Shown: positions 1-12,060 of the stretch, piece by piece | Position numbering within the stretch: the first letter of the stretch is position 1 | Layout: each line of letters starts with the position of its first letter | Assembly: GCA_934045905.1 (NCBI GenBank) | Contig: OW203768.1 | Location: 6,414,316-6,478,315 of the forward strand | Source of the DNA: Leuctra nigra | Taxonomy: Eukaryota; Arthropoda; Insecta; Plecoptera; Leuctridae | Direction: 5' to 3' | DNA length: 64,000 nucleotides | Notes under the pieces: generated by a model | Databases searched by the model: none | What the model was told of the DNA's origin: nothing | Seen by the model: only the letters and a program-made list of their open reading frames with translations | Position numbers and translations under genes: made by a program

Positions 1-183
1 TTATAATTTGATATAACTCAAATTCAACCAAAAGAAATGGACCCTTTCGTTATACTAACTTCGGAACTATTGAAATAAAAACAGAAAACTTTAGACAAGA
101 AGTGACGTTGTTGGCGTTAACTGTAATGATAGGTAACACTTAATGATCAGTGAAAGCTGCTATAAACTTATACCCCATATGAC

Positions 184-916
184 ATGTTGTACAAAAACAA
201 AAACTTGTAAAAAAAACTGCCAAGCATCTTCCCACTTAAAACAATTGAGATCTAAAAGAAGGGCCAAGCAATAATATATTGTTTAAACATTTTCGCACTT
301 AAAATTCGTGAAATCATTTCGCCCAGTTACTGCCGCCAAGCACAACACTAAAAACCTAATGTTGTGTCCAAATTTGAAGAATACAATCTAAGTGAACCAT
401 CATTGTTAATTTAACAAAATTATAAAAATTAAAAACGACTTCAAAATAAATTTAAAATTGAAATTAAAAAAATTAAAAATAAGGCTTGGCGCATTGAATT
501 TGCACCGACCATATTGTAGACTTCCTCTATCTTCTTCCTACTTTCTGTCTTTCTTCGGCTCCTTTATCGTCATCTTCTTTCTTATGTTGCCTTCTTCTTG
601 ACACAATGCGCCTAGCTTTATTTTTAATTTTTTTAATTTCAATTTTAAATTTATTTTGAAGTCGTTTTTAATTTTTATAATTTTGTTAAATTAACAATGA
701 TGGTTCACTTAGATTGTATTCTTCAAATTTGGACACAACATTAGGTTTTTAGTGTTGTGCTTGGCGGCAGTAACTGGGCGAAATGATTTCACGAATTTTA
801 AGTGCGAAAATGTTTAAACAATATATTATTGCTTGGCCCTTCTTTTAGATCTCAATTGTTTTAAGTGGGAAGATGCTTGGCAGTTTTTTTTACAAGTTTT
901 TGTTTTTGTACAACAT
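184..916. repeat. Foldback element with 313-bp arms
   Basis: Left arm 184-496 is the near-perfect reverse complement of right arm 604-916; the pairing is symmetrical and both arms measure 313 bp. The 107-bp loop (497-603) is pyrimidine-rich with CTT/TTC runs. No coding capacity. Inferred foldback/MITE-type non-autonomous element; family not identified. A partial copy of the outer arm recurs at about 1565-1640, and sequence just outside the right arm (915-950) recurs inverted at about 40206-40246. Confidence 0.9.
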
Positions 917-1564
917 TGATAATAACAAGAATTGATTGTCAAGGAACCTGACTCCGTTTCGTTCAAATACCGTTTTATGATTTGTTGGGTGTACCTCCAT
1001 CTTTTCTGCAGATGGCATCTCTCACACATCAAATTACTTAATGCACGACGACGGTTCGCTTAACAACGCGTCAGAGAAAGCGTTTTGGTTTGAATATGAA
1101 ATGAGGAAAGAGACTCCGTGGTAATTGGATATGTGTCTTGATAAAGTGAGACCGGAAATTACGATAAGCCCCAGAGATATGACTTGAGGTCTGAAGCTCT
1201 GGACTGACAGGTCATAAGGCTTAAGTTTCACCAACATCTTTACAAGAAGTTTCCCGTGCGAGTTTCCTCATTGGCTGAAGCTACTCATTTACTGACATTA
1301 AAATCATTAATCTAAATAAAAATTTTCATTAAACTGCCGTAACCATCCAAACTAGATGCCTAAACGCTCCTAAATGCTTTGTTGATTTTTAATTAAATTA
1401 GACAAGTATTACAACGATTATAATTTTAGATAATTTCAGATTTTTGTGGACATTTGAAAATTATGATATTCATGTAGGGATGGGAAGTTCTTGATAGTGA
1501 CTACTTTACTACCCTCTGAGATCGTATTGAGTAAAAATATTCTATGTATGCATAATATTTGTCG

Positions 1565-1640
1565 CTTCGTCCTCCTTTTAGATCTCAATCCTTTTGGTTG
1601 AGGTGTTGGCAGTCTTTTTTTTACAAGTTTTTGTTATGCA
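1565..1640 (+). repeat. Partial copy of the 184-916 foldback arm
   Basis: Resembles 832-908: both have 'TTTTAGATCTCAAT', then a 'TTGGCAGT' block followed by a T run and 'TACAAGTTTTTGTT'. Short degraded fragment. Confidence 0.6.
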
Positions 1641-1904
1641 GTCGCAAATAAAAATAATGTTTGCAGTTCATCACAAGAACACATACCTGGTACTCTAGGA
1701 ACTTGGTCTGGCCTTCAATCTTACATCTAAAGATCTTGTGTGATATGGCGTCTTCACAATGTGAGGTTCACCGATGCACATTAGCGTTCGTAATGTCTAA
1801 CCACAATTCATCCTTTAAACATTCCTCCTCGGAGATCGCAAAACCTCAGTGGGTGACTAATAAATCATCCTAGCTAATACATTCCTGTTTTCAACGTAGA
1901 TTAT

Positions 1905-2440
1905 TGAGTGTAACTATGAAAACGCTCAGTGTAACGCGTTGATGAGCAGCACCGATACGCGCAACACTCTATATAGGTAGAGTACACTATTGAATAACAG
2001 ATGAGTGCACTATAAATTTGGTACTTTTTAATACATCTCTTGTGACAGCTATTTCAAAACATTTAAAATGTCAATAAGTCAGTAACTATTTGACTAACTT
2101 GGCTAAAAATTGGTAAATGTTGGTCTTGGTCACCATGCAAAATTTGAATTTAATCGAAACACTTTGATATTCGACCAATCAGAAGATATTAATTAGAGGA
2201 TTTGGCTGAAAATGTGTGATCTTGAATGACCTTGAAAATTTTCAATTTTATCGGATCAGCAAACCAGAAGATCTTTTTTTTAAAATTTGAACCAATTAAC
2301 TGATTTTGAAACAATTTGTTCGTAGAGTTGTCCCTTACATGTGTGCCAAATTTCAGCTCGATCGGAAAAACGTTGCTACCTGTATACGAGCAGTAACAGA
2401 CAACCAAATAAACAAGTAAAAAACAAATGGCCGTGCCAAT
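1905..2440 (-). repeat. Dispersed repeat family A, minus-strand copy
   Basis: Read on the minus strand, this matches the family whose plus-strand copies are at 4600-5060, 14100-14610, 23860-24640, 46860-47280, 53250-53650 and 59300-59640. Shared pieces are a module like 'CCGATCGAGCTGAAATTT', a 'TTTGCATGGTCA' block and a terminal block with 'ATCAACGCGTTACAC' (here inverted, about 1928-1940). Non-coding, about 500 bp, heavily diverged. Family name unknown to me. Confidence 0.65.
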
Positions 2441-3084
2441 GTAGAGAAAATGGAACTCTCTCATTTAGAAATAACAAAATGTATTTAACTAACGTTATTA
2501 AGTATCAAGTTACTCGAGTAGCATTTCAATTTGAAACCTGTTTTTACGAAACTGAACATTAAACAAGTTATTAAAGTATTGTTTTGTTCGAGTAATTTAA
2601 ACTGAAATTACTGGAACACATTCTGCCCACGGGGGTCGTTGGTTCGTTTCTGGTTCAAGACGTCGTCTTTCTCCTCTTGTTTTCCTGTGTTCCAAAGACA
2701 TTAGAGCAAGACAAACTGCGGAAAAAGAACACCGCTGTTTCTTTTTAACTATGACAAATGTCATTCTATGTAGGTGAGTCGACGTCAATGGAGTTATTTG
2801 GAATATTACATCTGTTAGGTTCAGAAAGAAGAGATTAACAGAACTTTGCATGAAAAGTTTATGAGCGATAAAAAGTAACGTTACATTACACAAACTTTGA
2901 ATACAAGTAAACTTCCAGATTATGTGAGCCATAAAAAGAAACCCGGCCTCATGAAGCGATTCAAAGGTTAGTGTCACAAGGGCCGAGTATTTAATTGTTA
3001 ATGTTTTGATAAACCAGTGATGCTATTTTAGACAGTTATTACCCATTCTCTTTGGTTATTACATCAAAATAATGTTTTAAATAG

Positions 3085-3306
3085 GTACACTTGGCCAAAC
3101 AAAACTTGAACGTTCAATAAATCTGATAGGCTGATAAATGTAAGATCGCACCATCAGAAGTCAGTCTAAGCGATCTCATTGTCTCACTCTAGTATGTGAC
3201 CTCACATTTCAATGATAATAACAAGCTTTGATTGGTTATATTATAGGACATGACCAGCAGTCATTCAAATTTGGTCAACGTTCAAGTTTTGTTTGGCCGA
3301 GTGTAC
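3085..3306. mobile_element. MITE-like element with ~30-bp TIRs
   Basis: Left end starts GTACACTTGGCCAAACAAAA and the right end is its inverted complement with one or two mismatches, ending GTGTAC at 3306. Total 222 bp, no ORF. Non-autonomous DNA transposon by structure; superfamily not assigned because the target-site duplication is not clear. Confidence 0.75.
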
Positions 3307-4599
3307 ATATGTTTCAAAATAACAACATATAATTGGTAAAATACTTTATTTTCACTCCAAAAAGTGAACATTTTCAACGAACATTATTGAACAAACATGG
3401 TTGCACTAAAATATAAAAACAAGTAACAGCTTTATATGCAATTTACCTATTGTTAAATGCGTTGGGTTAATTTTATATAAATATGTTAATGGTTTTTTAA
3501 TGTCGTATGTGGCAAAAACTGAAGGATAAAACATGGGTATTTTAGTAAATTTGGAATAAATATAACGAACAAAACACTCCGTTTAAAAACAGAATATGGG
3601 TCTACTCATAGTAAAAGTAAAGTTCCAGCACTAAAAAGGAGTAATATGAAAAGATGGAATCATGTGTAAAGCAACAGTACCAATACTGATCGAAGTTATA
3701 CACACATAAACATAAAAGTAGGACAGACATAAAAAATCTCAAGTTTTATAAAGTATCTAAATTAATTTACATATATTTCAGTTTCAATAGTTAATTTACT
3801 TCACATTTATAAAAAAAAAAATTATAAAGATCTAACAATTGTTTTTGCTGCGAAAAGTTGCTCGCAACATTCTTCTCGTCCCGCACAAAACGTCAAAGTT
3901 ACGTAACCTGGGGGCAAAAACGTGAACATTTTCCTAACAAACTTTGCACTATCATGAAGTCTCATAAGTGCAGTTCATTAGGCGTTCGTGTCAGGTCTGG
4001 AACCGAACCCTCGCTCACCTACATAATGATTACTCTTCATCAACGCGAACTCATTTGAATAAAAACTCTCTTAAAAAAAACTCGAGCAAATTAAACCAGT
4101 AGCCAATTATCCTTTAAAATAGACTTCCTTCTCGAGCCAATTCCTTTTTATTATACATTCTTTCGAGGCACATTTTCTTACTTGATTTAAACTAATAAAA
4201 ACTTTCCTTATTTTCCAACCGTAAACTCGATTCTTCTGTAAAAAAGTTTACAGTTGAAGTTCTTCATTCTCCAGTTTTGCTGAAGCAAACTTGTTAAATG
4301 GCTCTAGGGTCACATTTCTGCCAACACAATGTTATACGCACGTATCGAAACAGAAAAACAAACGCTTTTAGTATTCAAACTTACTTTCTAAAGCAACACA
4401 ATACAATGTAGACTTTATTAAGTACGACGAACTTTCAGTAACTTAAACTGGAAAACTCAAAGTGCAGGTGAGCAATTCACTGTTCTTTAGCATGATAATT
4501 AATTTGGAAAACTTCTGTGGAATGTAAAACTTTCTTTAATCAAAAAAGGTAAAAAAAATGACTCTTCCCAATATAGTTAATTTTTAAGCTTTCCCATTG

Positions 4600-5060
4600 T
4601 ACTCTTGCGGCACACTTCAACCAATCGATCTCAATTTTTGCTCATACACTAGGGCCATTGGAGAGGTAACGTGTAAAGTTTCCGTTCGTCCAATCACGTT
4701 GAAATTTTGCATGGTATTACGCCTACATTTGATCAGATTATTCAAATTTTCAGACAAAACATAAAGAAATTTAAAGTTATTGATATATTATTTTAACTTA
4801 TTTTGATACATTTGCCAAAATTGTTTTATTGAGAGAGAAATAACACACCTCTCATTTATTCAAATAATAGGTTTGTCGTCGTACGGAGCTTCTTGCTTGC
4901 AGAGTTGGTAGTGGATCCGCCATTTTCATTAGTCATATTATTCGCATACAATGCGGAGCTCGCTTATCAACGCGTTACACAGAGAATTTTACTAGTTTAT
5001 TTTAACAAAAAGTATTTTTTACAGCATCAGTCGAGTTGCACACAATTATTGTTTCAAAAT
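4600..5060 (+). repeat. Dispersed repeat family A copy
   Basis: Contains 'CAACCAATCGATCTCAATTTT' at about 4618-4638, a 'TTGCATGGTATT' block and the terminal 'GCTCGCTTATCAACGCGTTA' at about 4958-4977. Same order as in the other family-A copies. Non-coding. Confidence 0.65.
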
Positions 5061-5693
5061 CTTGAGTTAAGGGTACATTCAAGTGGTACCACGTGACTAA
5101 ACATATAAAACACGAAATTAGCCAAACTATTGCGCATAAGAGGAAGATAATGTATTTTCCTTGTTCTATAAGTGATTCTACAACCTACTTGACCTTCTTC
5201 ACTCCCCAATATTTTGATCCCGAAAATGAGTTGATGAAATATTGCTGTTGCATTAAAGCAATTTTCACTCTACAGACTTGCAAGCGGGCTCGTTGTCTTC
5301 GTTATGCTTAGGCAAAGAGGGAACTAAAACTCTTTTGTCAATCTTGATATCTAACCTGGCCAATGGCACCAATAAATGTGGGTTTTCTCGACAAACAATC
5401 CGATACCTGCCGACTTTATTTTAGAAAAATTGCAATAAGAATACCAAAAAGGACTTTAGTACTCCCCTAGGTATATGCATTATGATTATTCATGCCAGGT
5501 TTCAGCTTACTTTGTTGAACGGTTATTCAGTTCCGTTTTTTTCTGTGAATCGTCTTGAACCAGATCGGATCGTCCCGGATATTTTGTTGTGACTTTCCAG
5601 AATGTGTCGATTTCGCTAAAATCGGTCTCAGCTGACATCTTCTTACAATGTTTGCCCTGAAATTAAATAGTCATACCCCCTGGAATCCCCTTA

Positions 5694-6008
5694 GGCCCGG
5701 AATAACCAAAGTTAAATTGTGCTGGATTAGCTAAGGCCGGGTAGGACCAAAATTGGATTAAGTTAACTATCGATAGTTAGTGGAAGTTAGTGAATCCCAT
5801 TGGCTGTGGAATTCGCGCCGACTGGATTCATTGGTTAACTGCTCACTAACTATCGATAGTAAGCTAATCCAAAGTTGGTCCTACCCGGCCTAACTTTTGG
5901 ATTAAATTCAATTGTTTCACTCATTTTGAGGTATCTGATTGGCTGTGCCGCCAATTTAGTCCAATATTTAGTTAATCCGGCTCAGATTTACTTTGGTTAT
6001 ACCGGCCC
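5694..6008. mobile_element. Harbinger/Tourist-like MITE
   Basis: A 315-bp element whose ends are inverted (GGCCCGGAATAACCAAAG left; the complement of GGGCCGGTATAACCAAAG right), flanked by the direct repeat TTA at 5691-5693 and 6009-6011. Inside, a second inverted pair around 5734-5781 and 5845-5892 includes the palindrome ACTATCGATAGT on both sides. A TTA target-site duplication with G/C-rich termini is typical of PIF/Harbinger MITEs. No transposase inside, so mobilisation would need a partner in trans. Confidence 0.75.
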
Positions 6009-6724
6009 TTAATTAAATTAATCTGAGAATGATTGCAAATAAAGTTTCAAACGACTTAAAACATGAGTCACAAGATGCAGAACGAACTCCGGCATGAAGT
6101 CGACGAGGTCTTCGCAAACAAGTTAATTGGATGCGAACACGTGACCTGCGAGGGAGTTTTCACGGCGCCGGGTTAATCTCAGCCGTAAGGGAAATTTATT
6201 TCCCGAGTACATAACCGATCGATCATTCATTGGGGATTTGTCACCTAAACTGATTTATCTGGAAAACTTCGGCCAACAAATTACTGTCAGGAGATTGATT
6301 AATCTAAACTCCGCAGCAATTTTATGTCATACATTCTATGTTAGTTAAACTTAAGATAATTTCAACTCTACTCTTCAACATGATGCCTAGCTATACTTAT
6401 GACTCTTATTACTGTTGTTTTGTCCTGTTATTTGGGTCGTAGACATGAAAATGTTCCTCTGCTCGAGCTGAAATTTGGCTGATCATTATCATCAGTATAA
6501 TTTTGATCACAGCCCTCTAATTTGTTAAAAAGTGAGAAATACGTTTTTATAATTTTTTTTAAAAGGTTGTGTACTAATAGTTCAATAATTATTAGCCATA
6601 TCGGTCAAAGGTTTAGATAATTTCATGTAAACTACAAATTGAGATACTTTTGTATGGAAAACATCCAGCATAAAATCAGTGTGATATAAATTGCAATGTG
6701 TAAAACAACTGCACAAACCGAGAC

Positions 6725-6890
6725 TCACATCACTGACCTCCACTTGCCGGGCGAGAGCTCTACCAACTGAGCTACATGGCCGACCGGTCGGAAATTAGCC
6801 ACATCGCCTGTTAGGGTTATTTCATGTGAGATATCCCAGGTTTAAGTCCCGATTTGGCCGGACATTTTTCACCTCACACTTTCCTATCTA
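6725..6890. repeat. Rearranged tRNA-derived SINE
   Basis: On the minus strand, 6740-6785 reads as a tRNA 5' half (GTAGCTCAGTTGGTAGAGCT box A, then CTCGCCCGGCAAG). About 50 bp later, 6833-6870 reads on the plus strand as a T-arm/B-box-like 3' half (CCAGGTTTAAGTCCCG). The related copy at 22318-22412 has both halves on one strand, so this copy looks internally inverted. Not a functional tRNA gene: it lacks an acceptor stem and intact order. Confidence 0.65.
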
Positions 6891-6924
6891 GATATTACAA
6901 TCTTGATGTATTTGTCCAGTTCGT

Positions 6925-7025
6925 CAATGGTCTGCTAAATTTAAAACAGTTGATTATAACTATATTGGAATGAAACAACCAATGACGTTCTTAACTACCG
7001 AGTTTAACAAAGCATTGAAAAACCG
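6925..7025 (+). repeat. Short dispersed repeat, related to 50386-50505
   Basis: Shares the order 'TCTGCTA..TTTAAAACAGTTGATTA.AACT', then 'ACAACCAATG', with 50390-50460. In the other copy the element is bounded by inverted CAATACTCTGCT ends. Non-coding, MITE-like. Confidence 0.5.
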
Positions 7026-9545
7026 ATCCTAAAGCTAGAAAAAATAAATTTACATTCTGTGCCATGATAAAATGTATAAATAAAACCAATAAAAAAAAAT
7101 ATCAATAAAACCCCCCAAAAAACAAGTACAAAAAATATTCATGTACCAAAATTTTGTCTACGTGATCATCCTTTCAACAACTTGTAAAAAAAGATCAACC
7201 CTTTTGGTGAAGTACATGAATAGATATCAATATATTCTCTAACTCTCAAGAAAGTGTAAATAATATGGCCTGGCATTCTTCGCATGAGCATCAAATAGTG
7301 CTGGCACTACGAGGGTTAACATCAAGTGTCAATGGAAAAGCATCTCATTGAGAACACTCTACACTGCATGTAGCTACGAGATATCGCGATCATCCTCACA
7401 GCAACCACGTCCTTGAAACTCTCCTGCAATTACATCGCCTTGTCCACGACGTAATCATCATCGAGTGAGACTCCAGGCTCAGCCTCCCGTTGATATTCAT
7501 CTCGCATCCTGATTGCCAGCTCCTCTCCCGGCTCGGTCAGCCGGGGGGGGGGGGGGGGGGGGGGGAAGAAAGAGCATCGTGATGCTGAGTGCCGGTTTTT
7601 CTATCGATTAGTCCACCCCCGTGGAGCGTCCAGGTGCACGTCGTCATAGGGCGTCGTGACGTCACATGGCGCCGATTTGTCATAGGCGTCGCGGTGGATC
7701 ATAGTGCGTCGGGTGGCGATTAGTCATGGGCTGGGTGACAGGCGTCGAGTTGATAGAGGAAGTATTTTAGATTCCTACGTCTCGTGTTGAACTTTATTGA
7801 ATAGGCTAAATGCAAAGATATGTTGTGCACAAGACTTTCTTAACCTTTCTTTAAGATTATCATGTCTAATTTTGAGCAAAATATTTTCATATAAATTATC
7901 ATCACTCTGAAATGATGACTTCTAAGCAAATGTAAGCGGGAATATTTTGTAAAGTTAGTGTCGTGGAAGAACGTAAATTAGTCATTTAAACTGTAGTTGA
8001 CGAATATTTCATTGTAGCTAATCAATGTTCGTGCTTTACATTGTATCCCACTTGTTCATAATTAAAGAGAAAATATATCGTATTACTAAACGTAAAGTGG
8101 CGAAGCACATATATTTTTCACTTGATACAGTAAAGACTACGGACAATTATTTTACGACAAAGAATATTTTAGACTTCTTCATACAATTTGGAGTTTTAAC
8201 CCACAAACTCCTCTCGCCCCACTAAGAACGCGTGATGTTTCGAGATGTATCAATATCTATAAAAATATAAAAATGTATAATCTATAAAAATAGCTGACAG
8301 AAATATGTTAATGAAGATAGATGATGAGATTGATGAGAAGATTTCAATCATACGTAGGTAACTACTATTGATAACATTAGCATCATTATTTGTTGGATCT
8401 GTATTTTAAAAATGTACACCACTGACTTCCAGGTGAAAAATCATAAGCGAAGTCCGTTCAGCTGGGTTTACAAATAATCGGTTGCGGCGAAATATGGTGA
8501 CAGACACTCGACTCTATTAATTATTTCTGCTTGAAACATTACTTTGGTCAAGGTAACTAATTTCACACAAATTACTTTAGATATGAATGTATTTCTCGAA
8601 TCGTCATGAAAGTAAGATGTGAAATCTTGCCATTGTAGAGAACTTGAGAGCTGAATCTGCCGAGGTAATTCATAACTCGAAAGCGCGCGATGCCGCGAAA
8701 ATCTCCAATCTATATTCAATGTGCGAAACTTGGTCGTAAGTTGAACCTCGTGTTGCAACCATTCGGGTTACACGGCTCTAACAATGAGTTTCAAGAGTCG
8801 ACCATCACCCGCTCAAGTACGTTAACTGCCGGTTAAAGTGGCCATCAAATGTGCAGCTACCCAGTAGGGTGCCGTTTCTTTATGTGACGCTTTAGTTCGC
8901 AGGAGGTGGGCCTATAACCTGGTAATATAATGACGGAAAAACCATCAAGTTTGTTTAAAAAGGAAGGTAATACTTTTGTAATGCGTTAAATGAGCTTTAC
9001 GAAACGCTTTTTTTAAGTTGAGTTAATGGAAAGTATTTTATAGTTGATGAGAGTTAATGTGAGTCTTTCGAATTCTAGACTGCTTCATTTTCTCAATGAA
9101 TAAGTTAGCTTTATAATGAATAATGATGTTACATTTCCTAGATTATATATAACAATCTACCAGATATTTACTAACAATTTACACATAGAAACCACTATTT
9201 TGAAACTAATTTCATAATTGATAATCCAATAAGAAATTGTGTAAATGTTGCCAATTGCAGATAACCATGTGGCTTTTCAGGATTATTGATGCAATAATGC
9301 AAATAATATGCAATAGTGTGAATAAAAACGCAGTCTCTTAACCAATAATCAATATTCACCATAAAGAGATGCAACAGGTATCTTTAGTTCTGTTAAAATT
9401 GTCCCACATGTTCTTATGGAAATATAACCAGCCATTTTATAGAAACCCCAAGCCAATGGTTACATTTTTAATTATTTTGGATACTACATTGTAAGTAAAA
9501 TGAAACACAAAACATACTGAATTTCAATAATTTAAAATATTAACG
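7026..9545. other. Gene-free stretch with a 23-G run
   Basis: Mostly unique-looking AT-rich DNA. A run of 23 G lies at 7543-7565, followed to about 7760 by a G-rich segment with repeated 'GTCATAGGCGTC'-like pieces and one TGACGTCA site (7659-7666). I see no exon, although some ORFs of about 65-95 codons occur by chance. Confidence 0.5.
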
Positions 9546-9680
9546 GCAATATGAAAGATTTTCCTTTAGTGGGATTCGAACCCACGACCTTCAGATATCC
9601 AGTCTGATGCTCTGCCAACTTGATATCTGAAGGATGTGGGTTCGAGTCCCACTAAATGATTTTTTTTTCATATTGCAGTT
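9546..9680. repeat. Palindrome built from a tRNA 3' half
   Basis: Two inverted copies of a tRNA-like anticodon-arm plus T-arm (right arm GATATCTGAAGG..GTGGGTTCGAGTCCCAC at 9622-9650; left arm its complement at 9570-9600) face each other across a short loop. The loop itself reads as the D-arm end (GTTGGCAGAGCATCAGACTG on minus). The arms extend outward into CAATATGAAA / TTTCATATTG. This is consistent with a SINE tail that folded back. Not a functional tRNA. Confidence 0.7.
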
Positions 9681-10299
9681 GGTATTTATTCCCATCTACC
9701 TATCTGAGGTTATCAGCAAAAACCATATTTCAAATCAAAATATTCTTTGGAGTTTCAAAAATAATGTCACCGAGTGAATATATAGGAGACTCATTTTACA
9801 TGGATTTAAAATGCAGAGTGCCAACTGCACGTAAAGTCAAATGCATTTCTATATCACTACATGATTTATGTAAATGTTTGTGAAAAGTTTCGCAACTCGT
9901 AAAAGTTATGTTTAAACATGGAGCACTCACCGACTCCAGCTCAAAATACTCTGCGCATAATTTACATGCCGCTGTGTTGAAAACGGTTTTTATTTTCTAT
10001 TTCACAAAACTACTAAATCCACTCGCCGACAAACCTCTCTTTAGCTACTGCATTAATTTGATTAAAAATGCTGGTAGTCTTTCATAATGGAAAACGAGCG
10101 GGAAACATTGTTCTTGTTAATATTTCAAACAATGTAAACAAGCGCGGGAGTCATTCTGATTGCATTGTTTGCCGCCGCTTGGCTGGAAACCCACGCTGAT
10201 CTGACGTAGGGGAATAATTGGCTCGGCGCGAATTACTGCTGATAAAATAGAGGCGTAATTCACTAATGTACAGAAGATCGGTACCAAAATACACACAAA

Positions 10300-10960
10300 A
10301 CCTTTTTTTAGTTTGGTTAATTTTTAATTATTTCTAGAGGTTTAGGGTAGCTTTTTATATGAATAACTCGGGGTTAAAATAATTGAAAACATTAATTAAA
10401 TTGGGTTGTTTTTGGAATTTTACAAATGGTGGCAGAATATGATGAGTAGGTTTGAGAGTATTTTTTGTTGTAGAAATGAAGAAGATTTTTTTTCTGGAAG
10501 GGAGTGGGATTAATGACAAATTTAAGAAAGCAATGTGACTAACTCAGGGTTTAAATGATTATAAGGTAAGAGGTACTAGTTTATTTTAGATTTCACAAAT
10601 GGTGTCAGATGTAGGATTCTTTTTTAAATTTAAACGACCCTAGTTTTTAATTATTTCTGGGGCTTTAATGACACAGTTTGGACAGAAATATTACCAAGTC
10701 ATGGTGAAAATGTATGAAAATATATATTTAATTGCTTTGTTCTTGGAAATGCACAAATTCAGAAATTCAGTGCAAGTCTTTTTTCAGTATGTACGACCGT
10801 AGCTTTCAACTATGTTTTTTGGGTGTGTGTGGGGGGGGGGGGGGGTTTAAACGGATCAGTGTGAGCAGCAACTGGTCTAACTCAGTGTTTACATAAACGG
10901 TGAATAAATTTACTTGTTTTGTTTTGGATTTTCACAAAAGGTAATAGATGTAAAATGATT
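10300..10960 (+). repeat. Degenerate tandem/dispersed repeat
   Basis: Blocks such as 'CTAACTCAGGGTTTAAATGATT' and 'TTTCACAAATGGTGTCAGATG' recur two to four times with drift across this interval. The same ACAAATGGTRGCAGATG core appears at 44049-44340 and near 45305. A G run (15 G, 10831-10845) sits inside. Non-coding. Confidence 0.55.
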
Positions 10961-11369
10961 TTCGACAGGTTTTCATTATTATAAAAGATAATTTAAGAAC
11001 TGTAAATTTTTTTCTACAAAATACTCTTACGTAATTCTGCACGAATGAATGCAAAATTTACTTCATTTAAAAACTCTGAAATTTAAGCTTTCGCTATGCT
11101 TTATATCTCAATGTTGGAGAACCGGAAATTATTATAAAAACCTTCGTTATGTACATAATTAACAATCTTCCGGAATATAACTCCAGTTAATTGCATTAAT
11201 ATGAACTTTGCAGTAAATAGATAACGTCGAGTTTTAACAACCTTGCGACATTATGAGACATTCAATGACAAAGAAATAAGATTTTTTAACATAATTCGAG
11301 ATTCAACATGGCCGCCTTCTAACCAGATGACGACATTCAACTACAAGACTGTTCTCACCATTCTGTACC

Positions 11370-11520
11370 TCATAGGTAGGAGGCCGGAAGTCCATTTCAA
11401 TGATTCTTGAGGTGAGCTCATATACCAGTAATTCTGCCTTCATCCAAGATATTTGTAATTGTGACATGAGTCATTGTGTAAGAGAATACTTCAATATAAC
11501 TGTATTTATCAGTCAAATGG
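11370..11520 (+). repeat. Dispersed repeat family B copy
   Basis: Core 'GTCCATTTCAATGATTCTTG' (11391-11410) followed by blocks also found at 27775-27925, 39230-39360 and, inverted, 49180-49370. Four copies in the window, about 150-200 bp each. Family unknown to me. Confidence 0.6.
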
Positions 11521-11789
11521 CAAAGATAGAGCTTGATTACATCATTCTAAAAGACAGACTTCTGTCCTTCTACCTCTGTGGTACAATATTTATTCAGATA
11601 AAAAACAAACAGCCACAGAAAACTGAAGAATTCATTTTTTGAGACATTTTGAAACTGATGCCAGCTGTGTTTTACCAGAATTACGTACAAATAGTATTTC
11701 CCGATAAAACCGTGCGGATTCTTTCAAAGAGGAAGTATTCCGTAATCACTACTACATAATCTAAAGTCGAATCCAATTTACTTCCACCT

Positions 11790-12060
11790 GAAACGCGACG
11801 TTGGCACATTTCCCCTGCCGCCTGGTTGCCAGATCTCCGCGGCGGTTTCGCGCAAGTAGCAGGCGATCACGGCGACTTAGACGCCGGCTTAAGCGGGACT
11901 TGGAAACCCATTAGACGCAACACGAGACGGCCGTGGATCGACCGCTGATGCCGGGTTTACTCTCGCCAACGAGATTGTGTGCTGTGGTAGCGTGCGCAGC
12001 TCACCCGGCTCGGGGAAGTGTTGCAACACTGGACGGAGCTGGCCGAGAGCGCTCAAACAA
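11790..12060. promoter_or_regulatory. GC/CpG-rich island upstream of exon at 13104
   Basis: About 270 bp markedly richer in G+C and CpG than its surroundings, ending about 1 kb before the first recognised exon. It could be a promoter, a 5' UTR exon or a conserved element. No core promoter motif or splice site can be assigned with confidence. A 156-codon minus-strand ORF crosses it but shows no domain. Confidence 0.3.

Noticed and set aside
2597..2977. Minus-strand open frame of 126 codons
   Set aside because: No domain, no splice context and no composition change; judged chance.
9566..9655. Functional tRNA gene (T-arm and anticodon arm visible)
   Set aside because: Only 3' halves are present, arranged as a palindrome, with no complete D-arm or acceptor stem.
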